Below are positions 1-9,888 of a stretch of DNA of 64,000 nucleotides, piece after piece; the stretch's first letter is position 1; each line of letters starts with the position of its first letter. The DNA is taken from the NCBI RefSeq assembly GCF_003590095.1, contig NC_039493.1, forward strand, positions 7,626,001 to 7,690,000. The letters run 5' to 3'. Under the pieces are notes generated by a model that saw nothing but the letters and a program-made list of their open reading frames with translations, did not search any database and was not told the origin of the DNA. Made by a program: the position numbers and the translations under genes. The DNA is from Trichoplusia ni. Taxonomy: Eukaryota > Arthropoda > Insecta > Lepidoptera > Noctuidae.

Positions 1-491
1 TTGAAGCGGCTTTACTCACCAGTACCTATGAAAAGTAACAAAACAATGAGGTAAGAGTGACAACATCACATAATGCAACCACAAACATTTGTTATTATAA
101 TATTATTACATAATTGTGTTATTTTGACGGCAAATGATGACAGTTAATTGTTATGAACATTGAGTAAATTGATGGAATATCACAATTAGAAATGGTAAGT
201 TTAAATGGCTTAATGTCTTGATGTGTCAATAAGTATACGAAAATTGTACTCATTGGTGGGGTGCAACTGTTGGATATTGCTTGAAGGGCCATCGAAAACA
301 CCTTAGATTTACTCTTGATAGCAAAAATAACTAAACGGAATTATATCATATATGAGTTAACATAATGATACGCCCGTTTCTAACTCCAAAATATCCAATA
401 TTTGGACAATGCCTCATCGATTCAGTATATATTCACCCCTTATTTTGTTCAAATTATTGCGCACTTCATATCTTAGCAAACATATACTCAC

Positions 492-640
492 GTGAATTCC
501 TCTTTCATTTTCTTAGTGACGTCACACTGCAGACACATCTTGTCGAGAGGCAGTTCGTATCGCCGAGCTGTGCTTTGCATGATCGCTGTCAGCAGACTTT
601 GAGGGTTGAAGAATCCACCCAGCCAGACTGATGCTGGCAG
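492..640 (-). pseudogene. Inverted duplicate of a dynein heavy chain exon
   Basis: This 149-base segment, read on the minus strand, is the mirror copy of the exon at 1244-1394. It has the same flanking signals (a TTTTCTAG acceptor and a GTGAGT donor). Here the frame is uninterrupted for 49 codons plus two bases and includes GGFFNPQS and LPLDKMCLQCDVTKK, both typical of the dynein heavy chain C-terminal region. The copy points away from the other exons and cannot join them. It matters because it lacks the two one-base insertions that break the frame in the right-arm copy, so it probably shows the true exon sequence. Confidence 0.85.
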
Positions 641-666
641 CTAGAAAATTGTAAATGTTTTGAATT

Positions 667-745
667 AATAGTATGATAGCCTAGTGGTGAGACAGCATTA
701 TTGTCGTATCAAAGGACCCGAGTGCGATCCCAAGACATGAACTGG
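667..745 (+). repeat. tRNA-derived SINE-like fragment (mirrored at about 1136-1214)
   Basis: TAGCCTAGTGGT resembles a polymerase III A box, and GAGTGCGATCC about 45 bases later resembles a B box. This is the layout of a tRNA-derived SINE head. It lies in the intron upstream of the dynein exon and appears twice because of the palindrome. No folded tRNA could be drawn, so it is not called a tRNA gene. Confidence 0.4.
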
Positions 746-1243
746 CTTTCAGACTGCTGTGTACATTGTAGAAATTAATACCACAGCTTCCGTTTTTGGA
801 AAACATCCTGCGCCTGATCTCTCTCCAGTGTTGATTATTCACTGACAAGATGTAAGATTACAAAATACGCCTTAGCTACTGAAGATTATGATCAGAACAA
901 TTTACTTTCAAGTTTAAGTACTTTAAGGAAATTGGATTGCCCAAAAAACAATTTCCTTAAAGTACTTAAACTTGAAAGTAAATTGTTCTGATCATAATCT
1001 TCAGTAGCTAAGGCGTATTTTGTAATCTTACATCTTGTCAGTGAATAATCAACACTGGAGAGAGATCAGGCGCAGGATGTTTTCCAAAAAACGGAAGCTG
1101 TGGTATTAATTTCTACAATGTACACAGCAGTCTGAAAGCCAGTTCATGTCTTGGGATCGCACTCGGGTCCTTTGATACGACAATAATGCTGTCTCACCAC
1201 TAGGCTATCATACTATTAATTCAAAACATTTACAATTTTCTAG

Positions 1244-3812
1244 CTGCCAGCATCAGTCTGGCTGGGTGGATTCTTCAACCCTCAAAGTCTGCTGACAGCG
1301 ATCATGCAAAGCACAGCTCGGCGATACGAACTGCCTCTCGACAAGATGTGTCTGCCAGTGTGACGTCACTAAGAAAATGAAAGAGGAATTCACGTGAGTA
1401 TATGTTTGCTAAGATATGAAGTGCGCAATAATTTGAACAAAATAAGGGTGAATATATACTGAATCGATGAGGCATTGTCCAAATATTGGATATTTTGGAG
1501 TTAGAAACGGGCGTATCATTATGTTAACTCATATATGATATAATTCCGTTTAGTTATTTTTGCTATCAAGAGTAAATCTAAGGTGTTTCGATGGCCCTTC
1601 AAGCAATATCCAACAGTTGCACCCCACCAATGAGTACAATTTCGTATACTTATTGACACATCAAGACATTAAGCCATTTAAACTTACCATTTCTAATTGT
1701 GATATTCCATCAATTTACTCAATGTTCATAACAATTAACTGTCATCATTTGCCGTCAAAATAACACAATTATTTAATAATATTATAATAACAAATGTTTG
1801 TGGTTGCATTATGTGATGTTGTCACTCTTACCTCATTGTTTTGTTACTTTCATAGGTACTGGTGAGTAAAGCCGCTTCAATTATTATTGGGATATTAAGT
1901 ATACATAGTGTATCGGTTAACGTATAATTAAAGATTGCCTGAAATAAATATTTACACTCGCATGAATTAATAAAAGCACGGAAGCCCGGGTGTCCTACCG
2001 CTGTCTCTTAAACCAGTATTTTTGCTATTGTGGGAGTAAGGTGGCGTCTGTCTTTTACAACTTCAATTGTACTTTAAGAGGTGGGAGTAGGCGTCCTTGG
2101 TCCTCTTAGGCGCTGAAAATAAAACTACATATTAGGACATAGATAGAATATACTATAACTCTCTTAGTTCTTCCTTTGTATAAATGCTTACAGTAGTATC
2201 TTCCTATCTTGTAAACTCAACTTTACTAGTCGGGACTGTAAATGTTTTCGTGATGAGGTAAATATTTTTAACTCTATCTATTTCTATTCCATCCTTTAGG
2301 AAAGAACCGCTTCGCTTAAAGTAATCTCCTTCAATAGTTTTTAACATATTTATTAATAGTTACTTTTGCCTAGATGTAAATTTTAATTACTTTTAGAGCT
2401 TGTTAAAAGCCTGTCATATGTTATAATGTAAACTCAAGCTTAATAAAATTTACGGTAGGTGTCTTTATATGGTCCTTAGATATAAAAATCTTATGTAATT
2501 TAAATGTGAATCAAACAATTCTTTCTATGTGCTTTTACAGAAACTCTCTTTTTTCTTCAGCTTATAAAATAGAGTGTAGCCCCTAACAATGAAAGCATTG
2601 CAATATACGCTTTAGTATCTGTAAATAAGTACTATATTTGTAATCAAGAACTCTGTACATATTACTCTTCATAATCATCATTCAGAATTCATAATTGTTC
2701 TGGTCCTTCGTGTTCGCCAAAATACTAATGGTAAATTGGTTTTTAATTTCACTGAGAACCACGAGGTGAGGGAAGTGTTGAACATGGATGTGGATGGATG
2801 TAGGAAAAGAGGACGACTAAAGAAACGATGGATGGATTGTGTAAAAGACGATATGGCTGCAAAGAGTGTTACTAGTGGGATGACGTGAGATGGAAAGGTA
2901 TGGAAAAAAAGACGTGCTGCGCCGACCCCTATTAAAAAATTCGGATAAGGACAGGGGAATGGGATGACGAAGTTTAAGAAAGACATTGTGTACCATCAGG
3001 TACACCAATATCAGTGTAAATATAAATGTCAAGATCGGCAATTTTAATTACAAAAATAATGAGAATAATGCTATTTGTATTACGAATGCTAAGGACCAGA
3101 ATATCATCCCTATAAACGTATTTGTGTTCCTACTATATTTCTTCGTATTTATAGGATCGCTGACACAAGGACAGCACCGCGAGATGGCGCCTTCGTGCAC
3201 GGTCTGTTAATGGAAGGAGCGCGATGGGATCAGCAATCTGGCATCATTATGGACTCCAAGCTCAAAGATCTCTTTCCCCCCATGCCAGTGATAAATGTTA
3301 GGGTAAGTAGCTGATGGCGAATGAAGTTATTGAACATTCAGGAACGTGGGCGGCCTAGAAAACGATGCTAAGACGATCAAAACACTTACCGCGTAGGGAG
3401 GTTCTTTGAGGCCAAAGACAGAGATTCGTGGAAGGATTTGCAGGAGACCTTTGCCTTGCAGTGGGGCACAGTGGGCTATATAAAAAAATAACATGTAAAC
3501 TTGACTTAAATATGGGTTGTACTGGTTGCTAATATAGTGGCGGCATCGCAGATTATATATTTTTAATGATAAGTTTGGAAATGCTCTCCTAATCCAAATT
3601 AACGAAAAGTGTTTGTTTTCTATTGATCGAAAATTATTCTTTTTTCTCAGGCCATAACCCAAGACAAACAGGATCTCAGGAACATGTATGAGTGTCCGGT
3701 ATACAAGACGCGGACCCGAGGTCCTACTTACGTTTGGACCTTTAACTTGAAAACTAAAGACAAACCTTCTAAGTGGAACTTAGCGGGAGTGGCGTTGTTA
3801 CTACAGATATAG
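1244..3812 (+). CDS. Axonemal dynein heavy chain, outer-arm beta type (C-terminal exons)
   Basis: Last three visible exons: 1244-1394, 3155-3302 and 3651-3812 (stop TAG). Introns begin GTGAGT and GTAAGT and end in AG. The first exon encodes LPASVWLGGFFNPQS and LPLDKMCLQCDVTKK; the second RDGAFVHGLLMEGARWD and FPPMPVINVR; the last CPVYKTRTRGPTYVWTFNLK and the ending LAGVALLLQI. These are hallmarks of the C-terminal domain of dynein heavy chains. The RGPTYVWTFNLKTK and GVALLLQI ending points to the DNAH9/11/17 class (Drosophila Dhc93AB/kl-5 type), the ATP-driven motor of the ciliary and sperm outer arm. Phases agree: two bases ending exon 1 plus one base opening exon 2, then phase 0. The first exon has two one-base insertions (about 1355 and 1384) compared with its inverted copy, which break the frame and may be consensus errors. 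Upstream exons lie outside the window. Confidence 0.9.
1881..2765. other. Dynein intron, no recognised feature
   Basis: AT-rich intron sequence between the palindrome and a LINE remnant. I see no exon-like frame with splice signals and no clear repeat. Confidence 0.6.
2766..2975 (+). pseudogene. Non-LTR retrotransposon ORF2 C-terminal remnant
   Basis: Frame 2766-2888 reads VREVLNMDVDGCRKRGRLKK then RWMDCVKDDMAAKSV, the conserved tail seen after reverse transcriptase in RTE/Jockey-type LINEs (basic RGR-KKRW-DC-V-DM motif). It then hits a stop and continues, frameshifted, as KKTCCADP. It is a short dead fragment inside the dynein intron. Confidence 0.7.
3345..3485 (+). pseudogene. Second LINE ORF2 C-terminal remnant
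   Basis: RGRPRKRC, a stop, then DRDSWKDLQETFALQWGTVG can be read. This is the end of the same protein tail found at 9209-9331 (minus strand), which reads NRESWKDLGEAFTQQWDIVG and then a stop. It lies in the last intron of the dynein gene. Confidence 0.65.
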
Positions 3813-5143
3813 CTTGTTGTTGACTTAAATATATATAGTTGTTGCAGTAAGAGGAGTTTTACTTGTCTTTAATTCCCTTCTATAGTAGTTTTCATTGAGA
3901 CTGGTAGAGAAAGAATAAGAAGTAATTTACAGGGCCTTCACTTTAAAACTTGTTGTGCAAAAACTGTGTTATATTTATTTAGGTTCCTTTTAGGGTGCCG
4001 CAACCAAAGTAGTTCTGTAATTCTGGGTAGTACCTATTCATGGATTTGAGCCATACATGATAGCTAAACAAATTGAAAACCTGTCACAAAATTACATAAA
4101 CGTTAAATTAAATCACACCATAACGTGACTCATATTATATCATCACCAGAAACACTCCGACCATCATCATGCATTCCACAGATACTTTTAATCAACTTTT
4201 TTATAATACAAACTTAAAATACACATGATTTCATATCACCATTAGGAATATGGCCGTCGGCGACACATCGAACTTGACATTTGTGGGACCTTATGACCTT
4301 TGAGTCATCTTTATTTCGAACGGAAAGACCAATACACTTTCTCTGTTCATTAATATTTGAATATATTATCACGTGTCACTTTCACACTCTTGTACTATCT
4401 ATTAATACGTCTTACTATTGTTGTTGATTATTTTTAGCGTTGCGTTGATTGGAAGAACAAAAGTTATCGCTTTGTAATGTTGTTCATTACTCGGCATTGA
4501 AAGGAAAGTTTTCTATTTATTGTTTAAGTACAGTTAATTAACATCGAAAGTCAGATTAATCAGATTTAGAAAACAATTGTATGGTTTATGTTATTGTGTG
4601 GAACATTAACTTGGCCAGATGACCTTAATATTTAATGGAGTAAAAGAAGGTTGAGATTTTCAAATCGAAGCGGCTTTTTATTTTTCTTGACTCACATCAT
4701 AACTTTATTATATTTTCTTTATTTTTCATATTTCCATACTCTGCTCAGAAGTCCATATTGTAAATTTTAAAAATAAAAAAATATTATGTGTGAAACACTT
4801 TTAGAAAAGTCTCAATAAAACTCTATGCCTCTTGTACTATAGACAAAACAACATCTTAAACACTTCATAATTTTATAGTCAAACAAATTCCTTTTTGCCG
4901 CGAACACTATTTTTTTATCTCAAACATTTGAGTTAAATGTCAGGCTTTTTAAGTGTTTGTACAAAAACTTGTTGTTAGCTACATAATGCTAAAAGTTTAC
5001 GTTCCTGCCCTCTGACCTTGCGTCGTATGACTAATCGACGTCTCGTCTTTATCATGAGACATCAATTACAAAAACCAACTACCTAGTTTTATCAAAGAAA
5101 TTGATTTTATGTGAGAATATATATTTATGTGATAGACTGATTA
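3813..5143. other. Intergenic, nothing recognised
   Basis: AT-rich sequence downstream of the dynein stop codon. No clear polyadenylation signal, repeat family or exon was recognised. Confidence 0.5.
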
Positions 5144-5398
5144 TCTATACTAATATATAAAGCTGAAGAGTTTGTTTGTTTGTTTGAACGCGCTAATCTC
5201 AGGAACTACTGGTCCAAATTGAAAAAATATTTTTGTGTTGAATAGACCATTCATCGAGGAAGGCTTTAGGCTATAAACCATCACGCTGCGACTAATAGAA
5301 GCGAAGATACAATGGAAAATGTGAAAAAAAAACAGGGCAGATATAAATCATAACTTATATCTTCTACCCACGGGGACGAAGTCGCGGGCAACAGCTAG
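5144..5398 (+). mobile_element. Lep1-type non-autonomous Helitron-like element
   Basis: Starts TCTATACTAATATATAAAG and ends GCGGGCAACAGCTAG, with A before and T after, as expected for Helitron insertion between A and T with a CTRR 3' end. It holds the family core AACGCGCTAATCTCAGGAAC and ATAGACCATTCATCGAGGAA. It is about 255 bp and non-coding. Other copies lie at 6750, 17315, 28106, 34971, 45356, 54920 and 59451. The Lep1 name rests on recognising the family. Confidence 0.8.
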
Positions 5399-6749
5399 TT
5401 TTAATAATTATACAGTGTTAGTAACTGCTACTACATATTTTATCAGATAGATAGTGGTGCTGCTCATTTTTAACTTGAAAATGTAAAGCAACAGTTGTAC
5501 TTAAACACATTTTGGTGGAATAATTCGGTACTTTGATTATTTGATCAATAATAAAAGTTAGAAAAATACTCTCCAATGTACAGTTTAACAATGTGGGTTT
5601 AACAATGTGGGGACAAAATTGCTACAAAAAAAAAAACAGCGTGATATTTATTTACGTGAACTTCGTTTTTACCTAATTAATTAATGTAGAAAATGAGACG
5701 GAGGGTAATTTATTAGCAATTCCATATTTCTTTTCCAATGAGAATTTTAATGAAACCAGTTTTTTTTAATTACAAACATTTCAAATTTAATGTTGTGCCC
5801 GAATTTTGTTTATCTTTCTTCATCACCTTTCAAACTCTTATGTTGACTTCACGGAATATTTAAGTATCTCGGTAGCGGATTTTTGGGTCGACAAAATTTA
5901 CTTTCCTTTGACTTTATAGGAAGCTTTTAAGAAGTTTTCTCCACTCTATTACAATTAAATGTACATAGTATACATATTAAATGCATAAAAAACGCAATTT
6001 AAAATACATCCATGTTGTCTTTACTTCTACAAATAAATAAATTGCACAAACCTCGTTATCTTATCCAAAACAAATTCACTCTGAAATTATTTTCCGATTC
6101 CCTTTCATACAATTAGATTCGCATTTGTTTGTTATTTGTGCCTCGTAGGTGGGACATTAGCATGCTACATAGAGGCAGTTAGTACATCGTTAGGGCCCCA
6201 GCCTTGTTAGATTCACATGTAGGAGGCAAACGCGCATTGAGTCGTTGTAACCACAATAAAACGCGTAGAAAACGAAAGTTAATGAAATGAATTATTTAGA
6301 TATTCAAATAATGGGATGCGGTGTGAATTTGTTCGGTTAATTTTGTTATCTTGGAATTTTCTGGATTAGCCGTTCTGAATCGGTTGATATCTAATTGTTC
6401 TTTAGACAAGATAAGGAATTCCTCGGTTATTTGATTTGCTTTTGTTGTTCCTTTTCACTAAACTGCGATGAAAGGGATATTTTGTAATCAGTGGTACATA
6501 CACGCTCAAATAAACGACATTTATGTTATTGGAATTCGATTCGCCAAATCAACTAATTAAATCTGAATGTAAAAATCGAGGTTGGGTGCAAGGTTAGGAA
6601 TGACGATGTATATGTATTCCCATTAGTTCGTAGATCTTAACACAGCGTAGATTAAGCTGGAAACACAAAATAGAATCGGGTCACTTGAATTTGATTCTAA
6701 AACTAAAATAAGAACCTTATCTACCTATACTTCTATCTATATATACTTA
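5399..6749. other. Intergenic, nothing recognised
   Basis: AT-rich sequence with no exon-like frame, repeat family or RNA gene that I could recognise. Confidence 0.5.
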
Positions 6750-6883
6750 TATACTAATATATAAAGCTGAAGAGTTTGTTTGAACGCGCTAATCTCAGGA
6801 ACTACTGGTCCAAATTGAAAAATTCTTGTTGTGTTGAATAGACCATTCATCGTGGAAGGCTTTAGGCTATAAGCAACAGCTAG
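6750..6883 (+). mobile_element. Internally deleted Lep1-type element
   Basis: Carries the same head and core as the 5144 copy but jumps from GGCTTTAGGCTATA straight to AGCAACAGCTAG, losing about 115 internal bases. Both termini are kept, so the deletion is internal. Confidence 0.75.
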
Positions 6884-6894
6884 TATAACTTAAT

Positions 6895-6985
6895 CTATCG
6901 AGCCGTCCACTGCTGGACATAGGTATCGACCAAGTTCCGCCACAGCCCACCACACACGGTACTACTTTCCTACATTAATTTCGTG
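6895..6985 (-). pseudogene. LINE tail fragment
   Basis: GTCCACTGCTGGACATAGGT is the reverse complement of the widespread lepidopteran LINE tail encoding a variant of QQWD. It is too short for family assignment. Confidence 0.4.
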
Positions 6986-7394
6986 ACCCTTGTACATACA
7001 TATATATGTAATGAAATGAGGTTTCATTAAATTTTGAATTTGACGCGCTTCGCGCGTTGACAGGTTGTCCAATCAAGATAGAGGACAGCGGCCAGAGACG
7101 CGTGATAGAAATGGCGGATTTTGTTTAGATTTCTTATTTGCATTTATATTTTAAAAAAGACTTGTTGAAATGATATAATTGAGGAGGCGATATCAGTTAA
7201 CTTTAATGTCGTTTCTTTGTATTTTCAGGTAAGATTAGTGTAGTTGTCATAGTTAAACTATTAGTATTGTAAATATAGTAAAGGCGTGATGAATAAAATA
7301 AAGCTTTGTATTTTCAGAGAAACAAATTGTGGTTAATTCGCAACTCCTCAACAATATAATATCCTTATATATATATATCTGTATATTATTATAC

Positions 7395-7620
7395 TCGTAT
7401 TTAGTGCAAGTAGAGTCAGTAATGTAACGTTTTTAAAGTGACTGATAAACGGCCTATTTGAAATAAAAACTTTTGACTTTCGTCTGCCCGTGACCATGAT
7501 ACCTGCAAAGGTGTCGAAACGTCGGGAACTAAAACCAAAAATTAAACCGCGATAAAATCCGTAAAAGTCGTTTCATTTCAATGTCTAACATTCGCGTAAA
7601 CCTAAGAAACCACTAAAAAC
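7395..7620 (+). repeat. Dispersed repeat remnant with ACGGCCTATTTGAAATAAA tail
   Basis: The segment AGTCAGTAATGTAACG through ACGGCCTATTTGAAATAAA recurs in diverged form at 19530-19590 (AGTCATTACTGTAACC and ACGGCCTATTGGAGATAA). It is followed by GTGTCGAAACGTCGGGAA, a phrase often found at the ends of arthropod retroelements. The family is not assigned. Confidence 0.35.
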
Positions 7621-7849
7621 TTTTGATTTTGATCAACCAATATAGACCGACCACACGTATGTTTTTTGTCGGCACCACATCCATCAGATTTAACACATAA
7701 TCATAATGCTCAAAACATTATTGGATTACGAAACATTTTTTTTGTCGGTCAGGAGATCACGTAACTGCTATAATATTAAAATCAATATAAATCAACTTTA
7801 ATTATTATTTAACTTAATGTTACATCATTAAATCATGTCATCCTTGTTT

Positions 7850-8146
7850 TTAGGGTTCCGTACACGCATGATCAAAACTGAATCTTATTACTATGGTTTT
7901 TGTCTGTTCGTCTAAAACAAGCCTGTATCTTATAACCCTTTAAGTTACATAGTTGAAATTTTCTACCGACGCTGTTACAGAAAAAAATATGAGAAAAGAT
8001 CAAGGTTAAGCTATGATTGGTACGATCATAAATTTGATGGGTGACAAATAGGTATTTTATTTTCTAATTCCCTATTTATATTTTATGTAGATACAGAACC
8101 TTTAGTATCGTGAATCCAACTCGCACCTAACCGGTTTTTAGGTCAA
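7850..8146 (+). repeat. Lepidopteran GGTTCCGTAC dispersed repeat
   Basis: Starts TTTTTAGGGTTCCGTAC and ends ACTCGCACCTAACCGGTTTTT. These are the two ends of a very common lepidopteran interspersed repeat. Diverged copies in this window lie at 9606-9888, 32106-32230, 33775-34070, 34655-34960 (minus), 53745-53830 (minus) and 61690-61880 (minus). No coding frame is present. Confidence 0.6.
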
Positions 8147-8467
8147 TTTTTTTCTATTCAGGTGCGAATAGAATATGATTTTGGTGTCAGATGTGTAATT
8201 AATGATTTGAACCTTGTTTCCTGGTGACGTGTTTATTACATTATATATTATTTATTGATGTATAGAGTACTGATTTGATGCTATTCTTAGTACGATATGT
8301 TATTTTGAACTATGATATTATTTGAATAATTAGGTATAGGTATCATAAGCTGCACGTGAAACATTTTTTTATTTTTTCCGCAACCCCCTTTTTGTCTCAA
8401 ACTAAACCAGGCATGTGTTATGAATACTCGCTAGATAACTGATAAAAACAACTTATATATTTCTAAA

Positions 8468-8766
8468 CTAGCTGTTGCCCGCGACTTCGTCCGCGTGGTT
8501 AGAAGATATAAGTTATAATTTATACCTGCCTTCTGTCTATCTATCTGCCTTCTATCTATCTTGTAGGATTCAGTCAGCGTTTGCAATGTAAGCGCAAAAA
8601 ATGAGTTTTTTTACGACCTCACATTGTAGCCTATGTGTTATTCTGATGTATAAGCTATATTGTGGTAAAGTTTCATTCAAATCCATTCAGTAGTTTTTAC
8701 GTGAAAGAGTAACAAACATCCATACATCCATACTTACAAACTTTCGCCGTTATAATAGTAGTAGGA
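8468..8766 (-). mobile_element. Helitron-like non-autonomous element (TAATATTAGTAGGAT family)
   Basis: Read on the minus strand it begins ATCCTACTACTATTATAACG, passes TTTGTTACTCTTTCACGTAA, and ends GACGAAGTCGCGGGCAACAG then CTAG. The 3' end is shared with Lep1 elements, as expected of related Helitrons recognised by the same protein, while the 5' part is different. Relatives lie at 37526-37743 and 43759-43949. Confidence 0.65.
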
Positions 8767-8769
8767 TAC

Positions 8770-8892
8770 ATACAGGATGATAAATCACACCCAGACACAG
8801 AAAAAGATATCTTCTCGAACTCTCCTTATCGAACCCACGACCTCCGGTATAGCAGTCAATACTAGAAACCACTTGGCCAACAGGCCGGTTGA
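8770..8892 (-). mobile_element. tRNA-derived SINE (CCGGCCTGTTGGCC family)
   Basis: On the minus strand: CCGGCCTGTTGGCCAAGTGG (A-box region), then GACTGCTATACCGGAGGTCG and GGGTTCGATA (B box), then a tail with TGTCTGGGTGTGATTTATC. Related copies lie at 29090-29260 and 55641-55760. There is no intact cloverleaf, so this is a SINE and not a tRNA gene. Confidence 0.65.
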
Positions 8893-9208
8893 AAAAGTAG
8901 TAAATCAAGTCTCGTGATAAACTAATTAGGTAACTTAACTAAATCGAGAAAAAAAACGGAGCTTTTACAAATAATACTGTATAGTTTTAGTTTATATTTA
9001 TCCCAAGATCATAATAATATCGTCAATAAAATGCAGTTTTCTCTATATGAAAGTATTTCTATGAATATTGACAAAACATTTTCTTTGCACCTAATATTTT
9101 TGGTCCCGTATCAAATCTACGAGAATTATTTACTTTAAATATGAAGAAGTTTAAAAAACAGTGATTGATTTGTAATGTAGGATTACAACATAAAATACAT
9201 TTTTTTTC

Positions 9209-9331
9209 CTAGCCTACTATGTCCCACTGCTGGGTAAAGGCCTCCCCCAAATCCTTCCACGACTCTCTATTCTGGGCCGCTTGGAACCAGCCTGGTTGGT
9301 AAGCGTCGAGGGCGTCTCGCCACCGCTTCCT
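9209..9331 (-). pseudogene. LINE ORF2 C-terminal fragment
   Basis: The minus strand reads RKRWRDALDAYQPGWFQAAQ then NRESWKDLGEAFTQQWDIVG and a stop, followed by a run of A. It is an unbroken 40-codon end of an RTE/Jockey-type reverse transcriptase protein, 5' truncated as is typical of LINE insertion. Shorter relatives are at 3345-3485, 18855-18905 (minus), 35575-35625 and 41840-41940. Confidence 0.75.
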
Positions 9332-9605
9332 AAAAAAAAAAATACATAAAAATACAAAATTAAAAAAGTCTTAATACTATAGATTTTTTAATTTTACATT
9401 TTGATTATTATCGTTAGAACTGTATTCTACACAACTGCGACATTTGTTGTTACTCTCAAAGCAAATAGAAAGACTCCTCTCACCTTGACACCAGTTTTTG
9501 TGCATCTATTGTAAACACGTGTGGGATTATGAATAAGCTTTAGATAAGTACCTGCTAATCATAATTTTAAGACTTATAATTAAGTTACGATAACGATTTT
9601 TAATA

Positions 9606-9888
9606 TTTAGGACTTCGTACGCAAAGGGTAAAACAGAACCCTCTTACTAAAGCCTAAATGGCTGTCGGTCTATCTATCAAGATACTGCATCTCATGAACC
9701 GTGTCTAAAAACGCATTTTGTGAAACGTGATAACTGGAAAGTTAAAATTATCAGTGTGTAGTTGCCTTTTCCAATTTAATAATAAATAATAAAAATTGAG
9801 GAGGTGCATTTTTCCAAATTAGTTTCTCTTCAGACGTATTACGGAACCCTCATAGTTGCAAGTCCGACTCGTACTCTACCTTTTATAT
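9606..9888 (+). repeat. GGTTCCGTAC dispersed repeat, diverged copy
   Basis: Contains TTCGTACGCAAAGGGTAAAA, the ATCTCATGAACCGTG core and the terminal AAGTCCGACTCGTACTCTACC. The short 60-codon frame at 9804 is inside it and is not a gene. Confidence 0.55.

Larger units (their letters stand above)
1..1880. repeat. Near-perfect long palindrome (arms about 933 bp, 14-bp centre)
   Basis: Bases 1-934 are the reverse complement of 949-1880, separated only by a 14-base spacer (935-948). I counted about eight differences between the arms. One is a substitution (c near base 111 versus the mirrored position) and most others are one-base length changes in short runs, such as 4 versus 3 A near base 31 and 5 versus 6 T near base 795. 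The left arm starts at the first base of the window, so its true outer end is not visible. The right arm continues into the dynein gene and is the native copy. This may be a young inverted duplication, or a fold-back chimera produced by sequencing or assembly. Confidence 0.95.

Noticed and set aside
119..301. 60-codon minus-strand frame, repeated at 1560-1763 on the plus strand
   Set aside because: The two are the same sequence duplicated by the palindrome; the frame lies in intron sequence and matches nothing known.
365..631. 88-codon plus-strand frame
   Set aside because: It runs antisense to the inverted dynein exon at 492-640 and is its shadow.
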